A DNA stretch of 64,000 bases from Meridianimarinicoccus marinus (GCF_040689105.1 NZ_JBFBVU010000002.1:62001-126000), one strand, 5' to 3'; counted from the stretch's first letter, positions 31,173 through 39,325 are shown. Notes: generated by a model from the sequence alone, not told the origin. Translations and numbers: made by a program.

Positions 31173-31946
31173 ATGTCGGCGATGAAGAGCACACAGCGCC
31201 AGGATCGGATGGCGGCCTTCGTGGCCCACGAGGGCGAGGTCACCGTCGACACCCTTGCCGTGCGCTTTGACGTGTCGGTGGAAACCGTGCGCCGCGATCT
31301 GGCCAAGCTGGAAAATCAGGGCCGGTTGCGCAAGTTTCACGGCGGCGCCCGCCCGGTGCCGACGCAGCAACGGCTGCATGTGGAAGCCTCGTTCGAGGCC
31401 CGCATGAACGAAGAACGCGCGGCCAAACAGGCCATCGCCGCCAAGCTGACCCAGATCGTGCATCCCGGCGACACGCTGTTTCTTGACACCGGCTCGACCA
31501 CGCTGGTGGCCTGTTCGGTGCTGGCCGAACTGCGCGGGCTGACCGTCATCACCAATTCCGTGGCCGCCGCGGACAAGCTGACCCTCGGCGGCCAGGGCCA
31601 GGTCTATCTGCTGGGCGGCGCCTATGCCCGCGGCAACAGCCAGACCGTCGGCCCGATGGTTCTGGAACAGATTGGCCGGTTCCGCGCCGATCACGCGGTG
31701 CTGACCCCGACCGGGCTGGATGCCGAGGCCGGTGTTACGGACGCCAACGCGGATGAGGCCGAAATTGCCCGCGCGATGATCAATTCCGCCCAAAGCGTCA
31801 CATTCTTGACCGTTCCGTCAAAATTCGGCCGCAAGGCCGCCTTTCACGTTTGCGGGCTGGGTCAGATTCAGACCGTTCTCGCTGCGGGACCACCCGACGA
31901 CACCCATCTCAAGGCCCTGGGCACTGCCGGCGTGGCGATCCCCTGA
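31173..31946 (+). CDS. DeoR/GlpR-family transcriptional repressor
   Basis: 257 residues. N-terminal DeoR helix-turn-helix (VSVETVRRDLAKLE, LRKFHGGA about residue 50) and C-terminal sugar-phosphate sensor domain with the phosphate-binding DTGSTT and the late TVPSKFGRKAAFHV block, both standard for GlpR-like repressors that respond to a phosphorylated sugar or glycerol 3-phosphate. ATG 31173 has a G-rich ribosome site; an upstream TTG at 31137 and an internal ATG at 31182 are alternatives. Lies 31 bases before dctQ on the same strand, so likely co-transcribed with the transporter. Confidence 0.92.
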   Translation: MSAMKSTQRQDRMAAFVAHEGEVTVDTLAVRFDVSVETVRRDLAKLENQGRLRKFHGGARPVPTQQRLHVEASFEARMNEERAAKQAIAAKLTQIVHPGDTLFLDTGSTTLVACSVLAELRGLTVITNSVAAADKLTLGGQGQVYLLGGAYARGNSQTVGPMVLEQIGRFRADHAVLTPTGLDAEAGVTDANADEAEIARAMINSAQSVTFLTVPSKFGRKAAFHVCGLGQIQTVLAAGPPDDTHLKALGTAGVAIP

Positions 31947-31977
31947 GGCGGACGAACAGGAAGAAACGAAGGACAGC

Positions 31978-32496
31978 ATGCCGAAAGCACTGCAAATCTA
32001 CGTCAGGACCATCGATCGGATATCGGACTATATCGGCATCGTGGCGATGTACCTGATCTTCGCCATGATCGGCATTCTGCTGATGGATGCGATCACCCGC
32101 AATGTTCTGGAAATTCCCGTGCACTGGGGCATCGAGGCGGCACAGTTCACGCTGGCGGCCTATTACTTCATGGGCGGGGCCAAGACCATGAAGGACGGCG
32201 ACCATGTGCGCATGGACCTGCTGTACGATCGCCTGTCCGAGCGTGGCAAGCATCGGCTGGATGCGATCACCACCGCCTGCCTGCTGTTCTATCTGGTGGT
32301 GCTGTTCATCGGCTCGATCTCCTCGCTGGAGTACGCCATCCAGACCGACGAGCGGCGGTTCTCCATGTGGAACCCGTCGATGATCCCGATCAAGTCGCTG
32401 ATGGTGGGCTGTATCGCCCTGATGATCCTGCAAACCGTGTCCGAATTCGTCAAACACATCGCCGCCCTGCGCGGGGAGGTTCTTCATGAGTCCTGA
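31978..32496 (+). CDS. TRAP transporter small permease (DctQ type)
   Basis: 172 residues with four transmembrane helices, the standard size and layout of the small TRAP subunit. The loop AAQFTLAAYYFMGGAKTMKDGDHVRMDLLYD matches the conserved DctQ region (about residues 60-90). AAGGA lies seven bases before the ATG. The last 11 bases overlap the start of the large permease gene. Together with the next two genes it forms a sodium-driven uptake system. Confidence 0.92.
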   Translation: MPKALQIYVRTIDRISDYIGIVAMYLIFAMIGILLMDAITRNVLEIPVHWGIEAAQFTLAAYYFMGGAKTMKDGDHVRMDLLYDRLSERGKHRLDAITTACLLFYLVVLFIGSISSLEYAIQTDERRFSMWNPSMIPIKSLMVGCIALMILQTVSEFVKHIAALRGEVLHES

Positions 32497-33817
32497 ACTC
32501 ATCGCGATGACGATGTTCGGAACCACCATGATACTGCTTCTGACCGGCCAGCGGGTGTTCGGCGCCATCGGCTGCGTCGGCGCGGGCATGGTGCTGATGC
32601 TGTACGGCACCGGCGGGGTCGAGATCCCCTTCTCGGCCGCCTTCAAGCTGTTCAACTGGTTCCCGATGCTGACGCTGCCCCTGTTCATCTACATGGGCTA
32701 CGTGCTGTCCGAAGCGGGCATCGCCGAAGACCTGTACAAGATGCTGCACGTCTGGTTCGGGCGGGTCAGCGGCGGGCTGGCCATCGGCACGATCTTCCTG
32801 ATGGTCATCATTTCCGCCATGAACGGGCTGTCGGTGGCGGGCATGGCCATCGGCGCCACCATCGCCCTACCCGAAATGCTGCGGCGAGGCTATGACAAGG
32901 TGCTGATTACCGGCGTGGTGCAGGGCGGCTCGTCGTTGGGTATCCTGGTGCCGCCGTCCGTGGTGATGGTGCTGTTTGGCATGATCGCACGCCAGCCGGT
33001 GTCGCAACTGTGGCTGGCAGGCGTGTTTCCGGGCCTGCTGATGGCCACCTTTTTCGTGATCTACGTGGTGATCCGCACCAGGATCAATCCCGACCTCGCC
33101 CCCGTGGTGTCGGACGAGGAGTTGAACATGCCCATGCGCGAGAAGCTGAAACTGCTGCGCGCCGGCATTATCCCCTTCCTGATCTTCTTTGCCATGACCG
33201 GCCTGTTCATCATGGGCATTACCTCGCTGGTGGAAAGCTCGGCGGTGGGGGCCACGGCGGCGACGCTGGCGGCCATTGCCAAGGGGCGGTTCTCGTTGCG
33301 GATGATGCATGACACGGCGCGCAAGACGCTGGGCGTGTCCTGCATGTTCCTGTGGCTGATCCTTGCGGCCCTGGCCTTCGGCGCCGTGTTCGACGGCATT
33401 GGTGCTGTGCGCGCCATCGAAAGCCTGTTCATCACCCGCTGGGAACTGACCCCCTGGCAGGTCATCATCATGATGCAGCTGTCGTTCATCGTGATGGGGA
33501 TGTTCCTGGACGACACCGCAATGCTGGTCATCGTGGCACCGCTGTATGTGCCGCTGGTCAAGACCCTGGACCTGGGCTTCGACAACCAGCTGATCTGGTT
33601 CGGCGTGCTTTACACCATGACCTGCCAGATCGCCTATATCACGCCGCCCTTCGGCTATAACCTGTTCCTGATGCGCTCGATGGCGCCCAAGGACATCACC
33701 CTTCCCGACATTTACCGCTCGATCTGGCCGTTCGTCCTGATGATGACGTTCACCATCGTGCTGGTAATGGTGTTCCCGCAGATCGCGCTTTGGCTGCCCG
33801 AGGCTGTGCGGAACTGA
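32486..33817 (+). CDS. TRAP transporter large permease (DctM type)
   Basis: 443 residues, about 12 transmembrane helices, DctM family. Conserved blocks include AAFKLFNWFPMLTLPLFIYMGYVLSE near the start, NGLSVAGMAIGATIALPEMLRRGYDK and GSSLGILVPPSVVMVLFG (about 140-165), and TPPFGYNLFLMRS near the end. Forms the ion-coupled transport channel with DctQ. GGGGAGG within the end of dctQ serves as its ribosome site. Confidence 0.94.
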   Translation: MSPELIAMTMFGTTMILLLTGQRVFGAIGCVGAGMVLMLYGTGGVEIPFSAAFKLFNWFPMLTLPLFIYMGYVLSEAGIAEDLYKMLHVWFGRVSGGLAIGTIFLMVIISAMNGLSVAGMAIGATIALPEMLRRGYDKVLITGVVQGGSSLGILVPPSVVMVLFGMIARQPVSQLWLAGVFPGLLMATFFVIYVVIRTRINPDLAPVVSDEELNMPMREKLKLLRAGIIPFLIFFAMTGLFIMGITSLVESSAVGATAATLAAIAKGRFSLRMMHDTARKTLGVSCMFLWLILAALAFGAVFDGIGAVRAIESLFITRWELTPWQVIIMMQLSFIVMGMFLDDTAMLVIVAPLYVPLVKTLDLGFDNQLIWFGVLYTMTCQIAYITPPFGYNLFLMRSMAPKDITLPDIYRSIWPFVLMMTFTIVLVMVFPQIALWLPEAVRN

Positions 33818-33861
33818 TCACCTGAGAAAATCAAGAGAACCCAACAGAGAGAGAGGTCACC

Positions 33862-34935
33862 ATGACAAAAGACAACAAACCGGCCCCGTCCAGCAAGATC
33901 CTGTCCACCCGTCGCAAGTTTCTGGCAGGCTCGGCCATCGGCGCGGCCTCGACGCTGGCGGCCCCGGCGGTGATCGCCCAGCAGGGTCCGATCAAGTGGC
34001 GGCTGCAGACCTATTCCGGTGCACCGCTGGGCGCGCATGTGATCAAGCCGCAGATCGAGGCTTTCAACACCGCCGCGAACGGCGAGATGGAGATCGAACT
34101 GTATTACGCCGACCAGCTGGTCCCCACCGGCGAATTGTTCCGCGCCCTGCAGAACGGCACGCTGGACGCGGTGCAGTCGGATGAAGCCACCATGGCCTCG
34201 CCCGTCGATATCTCGGTCTTCGGCGGCTATTTCCCCTTCGCCACGCGCTACTCGCTCGATGTGCCGGCGCTGTTCACCTACTACGGGCTGAACGAGATCT
34301 GGAAAGAGGCCTATGACGAGGTTGACAATGTGACCTGGCTGTCGGCCGGTGCCTGGGATCCGCTGCACATCTTCACCAAGGAACCGATCCGCTCGCTCGC
34401 CGATATGCGCGGCAAGCGCGTCTTCGGCGTGCCGACCGCGGGCCGCTTCCTGTCGCAATACGGCCTGATCCCGGTGACAGTGCCGTGGGACGATGTGGAA
34501 GTTGCCCTGCAAACGGGCGAGCTGGACGGCGTTGCCTGGTGTGGCTTCACCGAGGCCTATGAGGTCGGCTGGGCCGACATCTGCAACTATGCGCTGACCA
34601 ACTCGGTCACCGGTGCGTGGTTCGGCTCGTATTTCGCCAATACCGCCAGCTGGGATAAGGTGCCGCCGCACCTGCAGGAGCTGTTCAAGATCACCATCGA
34701 CCAGTCGCACTATTACCGCGCCACATGGTACTGGGGCGGCGAGGCCAAGCTGCGCGTGGAAGGCGAGAAGATGGAGCTGACCTCGCTGCCGCCGGAAGAA
34801 TGGGCCCAGGTCGTGGCCGATGCCGAAACCTTCTGGGACAGTGTCGCCGACAAGGGTGGCCGTCCAGCCAAGGTGGTCGAAGCGTTCAAGACCTACGCCG
34901 CGACGATGGAAAAGGCGGGCTACCCCTACCGCTGA
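33862..34935 (+). CDS. TRAP transporter substrate-binding protein (DctP type)
   Basis: 357 residues, periplasmic binding protein. The N-terminus carries a twin-arginine export signal (STRRKFLAGS, arginines 17-18) with a cut expected after VIAQ. DctP-family features: ELFRALQNGTLDAVQ, LADMRGKRVFGVPTAGRF (substrate Arg region about 180-195) and LDGVAWCGFTEAYEVGW. The neighbourhood (DeoR repressor, polyol-type kinase and oxidoreductases) suggests a polyol or hydroxy-acid ligand, but the family binds many compounds and the ligand is not shown by sequence. Confidence 0.92.
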   Translation: MTKDNKPAPSSKILSTRRKFLAGSAIGAASTLAAPAVIAQQGPIKWRLQTYSGAPLGAHVIKPQIEAFNTAANGEMEIELYYADQLVPTGELFRALQNGTLDAVQSDEATMASPVDISVFGGYFPFATRYSLDVPALFTYYGLNEIWKEAYDEVDNVTWLSAGAWDPLHIFTKEPIRSLADMRGKRVFGVPTAGRFLSQYGLIPVTVPWDDVEVALQTGELDGVAWCGFTEAYEVGWADICNYALTNSVTGAWFGSYFANTASWDKVPPHLQELFKITIDQSHYYRATWYWGGEAKLRVEGEKMELTSLPPEEWAQVVADAETFWDSVADKGGRPAKVVEAFKTYAATMEKAGYPYR

Positions 34936-34946
34936 TAGACCCGATC

Positions 34947-34974
34947 GCGACAGGCGGGACACCCTGCCTGTCGC
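34947..34974 (+). terminator. Hairpin after dctP
   Basis: Perfect nine-base arms GCGACAGGC and GCCTGTCGC with an inner GGG/CCC pairing, 12 bases after the dctP stop. No T tract follows, but position and stability fit a transcription or RNA-processing end of the TRAP operon. Confidence 0.6.
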
Positions 34975-35052
34975 CCCCATGACCACGGCCAACGGTGTTC
35001 CGGCACACAAAGCTGGAGCGTCTTGCTTCCATGTCGAACCTGAGGGGGGGAA

Positions 35053-35136
35053 TGGTGGGCGACCCTGGAATCGAACCAGGCGTGGGTCTCCCCGGCGGAG
35101 TTACAGTCCGCTGCCGCACCTTGCAGCCCGTCGCCC
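35053..35136 (-). tRNA. tRNA-Tyr (anticodon GTA)
   Basis: 84 bases including an encoded CCA end. Acceptor arms GGGCGAC/GTCGCCC pair perfectly; the anticodon arm is GCGGA-CTGTAAC-TCCGC with anticodon GTA; a long variable arm (GGG-AGA-CCC) marks the class II tyrosine tRNA; the T arm is CCTGG-TTCGATT-CCAGG. Located upstream of rlmB on the opposite strand. No integrase or duplicated 3' end is nearby. Confidence 0.96.
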
Positions 35137-35283
35137 GTCTGCGATGCGCTGCACCGTCTGACGTGGGCCGCTGGATAGCCCCCCGCATGGAAGCCGTCAA
35201 CCGGAAAATATCGCCGCCGCGCCTTGCCCGAAGATCAAGTTTCGCGCATGGTGCCGCCCCTGCCACAGCGAGGAAGCGGACCC

Positions 35284-36072
35284 GTGAAAAAACCGAAATG
35301 GGTGATCGAAAAGGAACAGTCCCGCCGGGCCTCGGCGCAGGAAACCGTGTGGCTATTCGGGCTGCACGCGGTGCGCGACGCCCTGCAGAACCCGGCCCGT
35401 GACCGGCTGCGGCTGGTGGTCACCAAGAACGCCGCCGACAAGCTGGCCGAGGCCATTGCCCTGTCGGGGATGGAGCCGGAAATGGCCGATCCGCGCCGCT
35501 TTCCGGTGCCGCTGGACCCCGGCTCGGTGCATCAGGGGGCGGCTCTTGAGGTCAAACCGCTGGATTGGGGCGGGCTGTCGGACTGCTGTGCACCGCGCAA
35601 GGACACCAATGCGCTGGTGGTTCTTCTGGACCGGGTGACCGACCCGCACAACGTGGGCGCCATCCTGCGCTCGGCCGAGGTGTTCGGCGCGCGCGCGGTC
35701 ATCGGCCCGCAGCGCCATTCGGCGCCGGAAACCGGGGCGCTCGCCAAGACCGCCTCGGGGGCGCTGGAACGGCAGCCCTATCTGCGGATTCGCAACCTGG
35801 CCACCGCGATGGAGGAGCTGCGCAGCATGGGCTACCTGCTGCTGGGGCTGGCCGGCGAGGCCGAGCACAGCATCGAGGATACCCTGCAACCGCTGCCCCC
35901 CGGCCCGGTCGCTCTGGTGCTGGGCGCCGAAGGCCCCGGCCTGCGTGAAAAGACCCGCGACACCTGCGACAGTCTGGTCAATATCCCGGCCATGGGCGCA
36001 TTTGGATCGCTCAACGTCTCCAACGCGGCTGCCGTTGCCCTATATGCTGCAAGGCACGTCCACCGGAGCTGA
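35284..36072 (+). CDS. rlmB: 23S rRNA guanosine-2'-O-methyltransferase (RlmB/TrmH family)
   Basis: 262 residues. SPOUT-class RNA methyltransferase: N-terminal substrate-binding domain (LFGLHAVRDALQNP, about residues 20-35) and the three TrmH motifs VVLLDRVTDPHNVGAILRS, LVLGAEGPGL and VNIPAMGAFGSLNVSNAAAV, forming the knotted SAM site. Methylates G2251-type guanosine of 23S rRNA. The GTG start is chosen because GAGGAAG stands just before it; an ATG at 35248 and a TTG at 35224 would lengthen the N-terminus without family support. Confidence 0.92.
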   Translation: MKKPKWVIEKEQSRRASAQETVWLFGLHAVRDALQNPARDRLRLVVTKNAADKLAEAIALSGMEPEMADPRRFPVPLDPGSVHQGAALEVKPLDWGGLSDCCAPRKDTNALVVLLDRVTDPHNVGAILRSAEVFGARAVIGPQRHSAPETGALAKTASGALERQPYLRIRNLATAMEELRSMGYLLLGLAGEAEHSIEDTLQPLPPGPVALVLGAEGPGLREKTRDTCDSLVNIPAMGAFGSLNVSNAAAVALYAARHVHRS

Positions 36073-36075
36073 CCC

Positions 36076-36345
36076 TTGCCGCAAGGAACCAAGATCGCCA
36101 CCTGCTGCTATTGCGGCACCCGCGCCGCACTGGTGCTGACCGGGCGCGCGGGCCATGAACTGGCCTGCGCCTCTTGCGGCGCACCGCTGCACGATCTGAA
36201 GGCGCTGAAGACGCAACCGGCGCCAGTGAAGCCGGGGAAAACCCGGATGAAGACTTCGAAGCCCAAAAAGAAGAAGCGGAAAAAGTCGCTGTCACGAAAG
36301 CTGATGGGCGAAGCCTTCGATCTTCTGGACGATATTTTCGACTGA
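36076..36345 (+). CDS. Small zinc-ribbon protein with lysine-rich linker
   Basis: 89 residues from a TTG start whose GGAG lies in the end of rlmB. An N-terminal zinc ribbon is suggested by CCYCG and CASCG, two CxxC knuckles about 20 residues apart; then a very basic stretch (KPKKKKRKKS) and a C-terminal acidic helix (GEAFDLLDDIFD). Three bases after the rlmB stop, so likely co-transcribed and translationally coupled. Similar small proteins follow rlmB in related genomes as far as I recall. Function unknown; nucleic acid binding is a guess from charge. Confidence 0.75.
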   Translation: MPQGTKIATCCYCGTRAALVLTGRAGHELACASCGAPLHDLKALKTQPAPVKPGKTRMKTSKPKKKKRKKSLSRKLMGEAFDLLDDIFD

Positions 36346-36468
36346 CCTCTTCACAAGTTTGTCACCGCGACCGGGGGCCCCTTCCAATATGAGGCTTGCA
36401 CCTTACATCTAACGTGTCGGCAAGCTGGAACTCTTGCCCTTTCAAACTGTCCCTCGTTCCACGACTTC

Positions 36469-36497
36469 AGCGCCCGGTGTTTCCCGGGCGCTTTTTT
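36469..36497 (+). terminator. Strong intrinsic terminator
   Basis: Perfect nine-base arms AGCGCCCGG and CCGGGCGCT with a six-base loop, followed by a run of T to 36497. A textbook Rho-independent terminator. It lies 124 bases after the zinc-ribbon gene and 16 bases before the CoA-binding protein gene, so it ends either the rlmB transcript or a short RNA starting in 36346-36430. Confidence 0.88.
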
Positions 36498-36512
36498 CTG
36501 CGTAAGACTGCT

Positions 36513-36944
36513 ATGACCCTTTCCGACGAAGACCTGCGCCAGATCTGGACCGACACCAGCGTCATTGCCTGTATCGGCGCCTCGCCCAATCCGGCGCGGC
36601 CCAGCCACTATGTCTCTCAATACCTGCGCGGGCGTGGCTATCGTGTGATCCCGGTCAATCCGGGTCAGGCCGGGGCGCAGATGTTCGGCGAAACCGTGGT
36701 GGCGACAATCGCGGACCTGCCCGCCGAGGTCGAGATGATCGACGTATTCCGCAACTCGGCCCATGTGGCCGGGGTGGTAGAGGCGGCGCTGACGCATCTG
36801 CCAGCCCTGCGCACCATCTGGACACAATTGGGCGTGCGGGATGATGAAGCGGCCGCCAAGGCCCGCGCGCGAGGAATACGCGTGGTCCAGAATCGCTGCC
36901 CGATGATCGAGATCCCCCGCCTGTTCGGCCCCGGATCGCTGTAA
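36513..36944 (+). CDS. CoA-binding protein (YccU-like)
   Basis: 143 residues, a single Rossmann-fold CoA-binding domain: IGASPNPARPSHYVSQYL (nucleotide loop, about 20-37), GYRVIPVNPGQAG, IDVFRNS and the late VVQNRCPMIE. Same family as E. coli YccU and the CoA-binding part of succinyl-CoA synthetase. Function unknown beyond likely CoA or nucleotide binding. Start ATG 36513 just after the strong terminator, so its promoter must overlap that region or lie upstream with read-through. Confidence 0.85.
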   Translation: MTLSDEDLRQIWTDTSVIACIGASPNPARPSHYVSQYLRGRGYRVIPVNPGQAGAQMFGETVVATIADLPAEVEMIDVFRNSAHVAGVVEAALTHLPALRTIWTQLGVRDDEAAAKARARGIRVVQNRCPMIEIPRLFGPGSL

Positions 36945-36991
36945 TCCCGGCACAGATGGTCGCGGTTTCCCCGCTTGCCGGGCAAAATGGG

Positions 36992-37006
36992 GAACATTTT
37001 AGGAAC
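36992..37006 (+). promoter_or_regulatory. LexA-like (SOS) box before the EAL gene
   Basis: GAAC-ATTTTAG-GAAC, an exact match to the alphaproteobacterial LexA spacing, inside a direct repeat of GGAACATTT. It ends 51 bases before the EAL gene start. With eight fixed bases, about one to two chance matches are expected in a window this size, so it is a candidate, not proof. Confidence 0.5.
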
Positions 37007-37057
37007 ATTTAAGCGAATCCCTGCAAGACCTTAGGGCCTGCCAAGGAAAACGCTGCC

Positions 37058-37873
37058 ATGTTTCAAACTCAATGCGCTCCGCCGCCCCGCCCGCACCCGT
37101 CGCTGATCGAAGCCGAGGTTTCCGCGGCTCTTGAGGACAACCGGATCACGCTGGCGTTTCAGCCGGTGGTTCAGGGGGCCGATCCTTCAAGGGTCGCCTT
37201 TCACGAAGGCCTGTTGCGCCTGCGCCGCCCGCACGGCGGGCTGGTGGCGGCGGGCGCGTTCATGCCGGCGGTCGAGAATCGCCCGCTGGGCTTCCGTCTG
37301 GACGTGCGCGCCCTGCAACTGGGTCTTGCAGAACTGGGCCGCCGCCCGACGCTCAGGCTGGCAGTGAATGCCGCGCCCCGGTCCCTGCGCGACCCGCAAT
37401 GGTGGCACACCCTGACCACTGGACTGGCCGCCGCGCCCGATCTGGCGGAACGCCTGATCGTCGAGGTCACCGAATGCAGCCGCCTGACCACGCCGGACAT
37501 GCCCGCGATCTTCGAACGGCTGCATGCGCTGGGTCTGTCGCTGGCGTTGGACGATTTCGGCGCGGGCAGCACCTGCTTCAGCACCCTGCGCGCCCTGCGC
37601 TTCGACATCCTGAAGATCGACGGCCAGTATTCCCGCAATGTGGATCACGATCGCGACAATCAGGTGTTGTTCGACGCGCTGCTGGGACTGGCCCGGCACT
37701 TCGACCTGTTGACCGTTGCAGAATCGGTCGAAAGCCATGCGCAGGCCGCATACCTGGCATCCCGGGGCGTCGACTGCCTGCAAGGTTATGCCTTCGGGCG
37801 GCCCGGCCCCAAGCCCTGTTGGCCCTCCGCCCATTCCGCACCCTGTTCCCTCGGAACCCCGATGGCGCGCTGA
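37058..37873 (+). CDS. EAL-domain cyclic di-GMP phosphodiesterase
   Basis: 271 residues, a stand-alone EAL domain. Catalytic features look intact: Glu of the EAL motif (FHEGLLRLR), Asn in LAVNAAPRSL, Glu in VEVTEC, the DDFGAGST metal loop, Lys in LKIDGQ, Glu in AESVES and Gln in CLQGYAFGRP. It would hydrolyse cyclic di-GMP to pGpG in the cytoplasm; no sensor domain is attached. The last 24 residues are unusual (two Cys, Trp, Ser/Pro rich) and a +1-type frame change near 37800 would give a more normal tail, so the C-terminus may be frameshifted. An SOS-like box precedes the gene. Confidence 0.87.
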   Translation: MFQTQCAPPPRPHPSLIEAEVSAALEDNRITLAFQPVVQGADPSRVAFHEGLLRLRRPHGGLVAAGAFMPAVENRPLGFRLDVRALQLGLAELGRRPTLRLAVNAAPRSLRDPQWWHTLTTGLAAAPDLAERLIVEVTECSRLTTPDMPAIFERLHALGLSLALDDFGAGSTCFSTLRALRFDILKIDGQYSRNVDHDRDNQVLFDALLGLARHFDLLTVAESVESHAQAAYLASRGVDCLQGYAFGRPGPKPCWPSAHSAPCSLGTPMAR

Positions 37874-37983
37874 GACACAAAGTCAGTTGCTCCGCCGGGG
37901 TCCACCGCCTATCCAAGGCGGGTCAGGCGGTCTCCCCCGAACCGAAACGCGCCGCCTGTCGAGAGACAACGGAAGGAATACCA

Positions 37984-39159
37984 ATGACCGACGTCGTAAT
38001 CGCATCGGCTGGCCGCACCGCGGTTGGAAGCTTCCTGGGATCATTTGCGAACACCCCCGCGCATGATCTTGGTGCTGCCGTGCTGGAGGGCCTTGTCGCC
38101 CGCGCCGGAATTGACAAATCGGACGTATCCGAAACCATCCTCGGCCAGGTGTTGACCGCCGCCCAGGGCCAGAACCCGGCCCGTCAGGCGCATATCAATG
38201 CCGGCCTGCCGCAGGAAAGCGCCGCCTGGAGCATCAACCAGGTGTGTGGCTCGGGCCTGCGCGCCGTCGCTCTGGGCGCCCAGCACATCATGCTCGGCGA
38301 TGCCTCGATCGTCGCCGCCGGTGGCCAGGAGAACATGTCCATGAGCCCCCATGCCGCCGCCCTGCGCGCCGGTCAGAAGATGGGCGACATGAAATACATC
38401 GACACGATGATCAAGGACGGCCTGTGGGATGCTTTCAACGGCTACCACATGGGCCAGACCGCCGAGAACGTGGCCAACCAGTGGCAGATCACCCGCGAAC
38501 AGCAGGATGAATTCGCCGTGGCCTCGCAGAACAAGGCCGAAGCTGCCCAGAAGGCCGGCAAGTTCGTCGATGAAATCATCCCATTCACCGTGAAGACCCG
38601 CAAGGGCGAGACTGTGGTGGACGCGGATGAATACATCCGCCACGGCGCCACCATGGAAGCCATGCAGAAGCTGCGCCCCGCCTTTACCAAGGACGGATCG
38701 GTCACCGCGGCCAACGCCTCGGGCCTGAACGACGGCGCCGCCGGCGTGCTGCTGATGTCCGCCGCCGAAGCCGAAAAGCGCGGGATCACCCCGCTGGCCC
38801 GCATCGCGTCCTATGCCACCGCCGGTCTGGACCCGTCGATCATGGGCGTCGGCCCGATCTACGCGTCGCGCAAGGCGCTGGACAAGGCCGGCTGGGCGGT
38901 TGACGATCTGGACCTCGTGGAAGCCAACGAAGCCTTCGCCGCGCAGGCCTGCGCCGTGAACAAGGACATGGGCTGGGATCCGTCGATCGTCAACGTGAAC
39001 GGCGGCGCCATCGCCATCGGTCACCCGATCGGCGCCTCGGGCGCGCGGGTTCTGAACACGCTTCTGTTCGAAATGCAGCGCCGCGATGCCAAGAAAGGCC
39101 TCGCCACACTGTGCATCGGCGGCGGCATGGGCGTCGCGCTCTGCGTGGAACGTCCCTGA
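37984..39159 (+). CDS. phaA: Acetyl-CoA C-acetyltransferase (beta-ketothiolase)
   Basis: Condenses two acetyl-CoA to acetoacetyl-CoA, the first step of polyhydroxybutyrate synthesis, and also works in reverse. 391 residues, standard length. Nucleophile C88 (QVCGSGLRA), H347 (GHPIGASGAR) and C377 (LCIGGGMG) form the thiolase active site. GGAAGGA precedes the ATG. Followed by its own terminator, then phaB; the polymerase gene phaC is not in the window. Confidence 0.97.
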   Translation: MTDVVIASAGRTAVGSFLGSFANTPAHDLGAAVLEGLVARAGIDKSDVSETILGQVLTAAQGQNPARQAHINAGLPQESAAWSINQVCGSGLRAVALGAQHIMLGDASIVAAGGQENMSMSPHAAALRAGQKMGDMKYIDTMIKDGLWDAFNGYHMGQTAENVANQWQITREQQDEFAVASQNKAEAAQKAGKFVDEIIPFTVKTRKGETVVDADEYIRHGATMEAMQKLRPAFTKDGSVTAANASGLNDGAAGVLLMSAAEAEKRGITPLARIASYATAGLDPSIMGVGPIYASRKALDKAGWAVDDLDLVEANEAFAAQACAVNKDMGWDPSIVNVNGGAIAIGHPIGASGARVLNTLLFEMQRRDAKKGLATLCIGGGMGVALCVERP

Positions 39160-39179
39160 TCCGCGAAAGCACACGAATG

Positions 39180-39208
39180 AAAGGGTGCCCGCAAGGCGCC
39201 CTTTTTTT
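39180..39208 (+). terminator. Intrinsic terminator after phaA
   Basis: Arms AAAGGGTGCC and GGCGCCCTTT (one G-T pair) around CGCAA, then seven T. Separates phaA from phaB transcriptionally, at least in part. Confidence 0.85.
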
Positions 39209-39252
39209 CAGGAGACTCCGCGCAGCCGGCAGGTTGCGTCAATTTACCAAGC

Positions 39253-39265
39253 GCAACAATGTTGC
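39253..39265. promoter_or_regulatory. Palindrome upstream of phaB
   Basis: GCAACA-A-TGTTGC, six-base arms with a single central base, 61 bases before phaB, between the phaA terminator and the phaB start. TGC/GCA-rich palindromes are bound by PhaR-type regulators in related bacteria, so this is a candidate operator. Confidence 0.4.
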
Positions 39266-39325
39266 TCATGACAAATCAACTCCGTAACAGAGTTACAAGA
39301 TTTTAAGCCAAACTGGAGGGACACC

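Noticed and set aside
35053..35136. tRNA-Tyr as an attachment site of a mobile element
   Set aside because: No integrase, no duplicated tRNA 3' end and no composition change next to it.
37399..39159. Long in-frame extension of phaA back into the EAL gene
   Set aside because: phaA has its own ATG with GGAAGGA and a normal family length; the extension is only the absence of stops in an overlapping frame (noted as frameshift evidence for the EAL tail).
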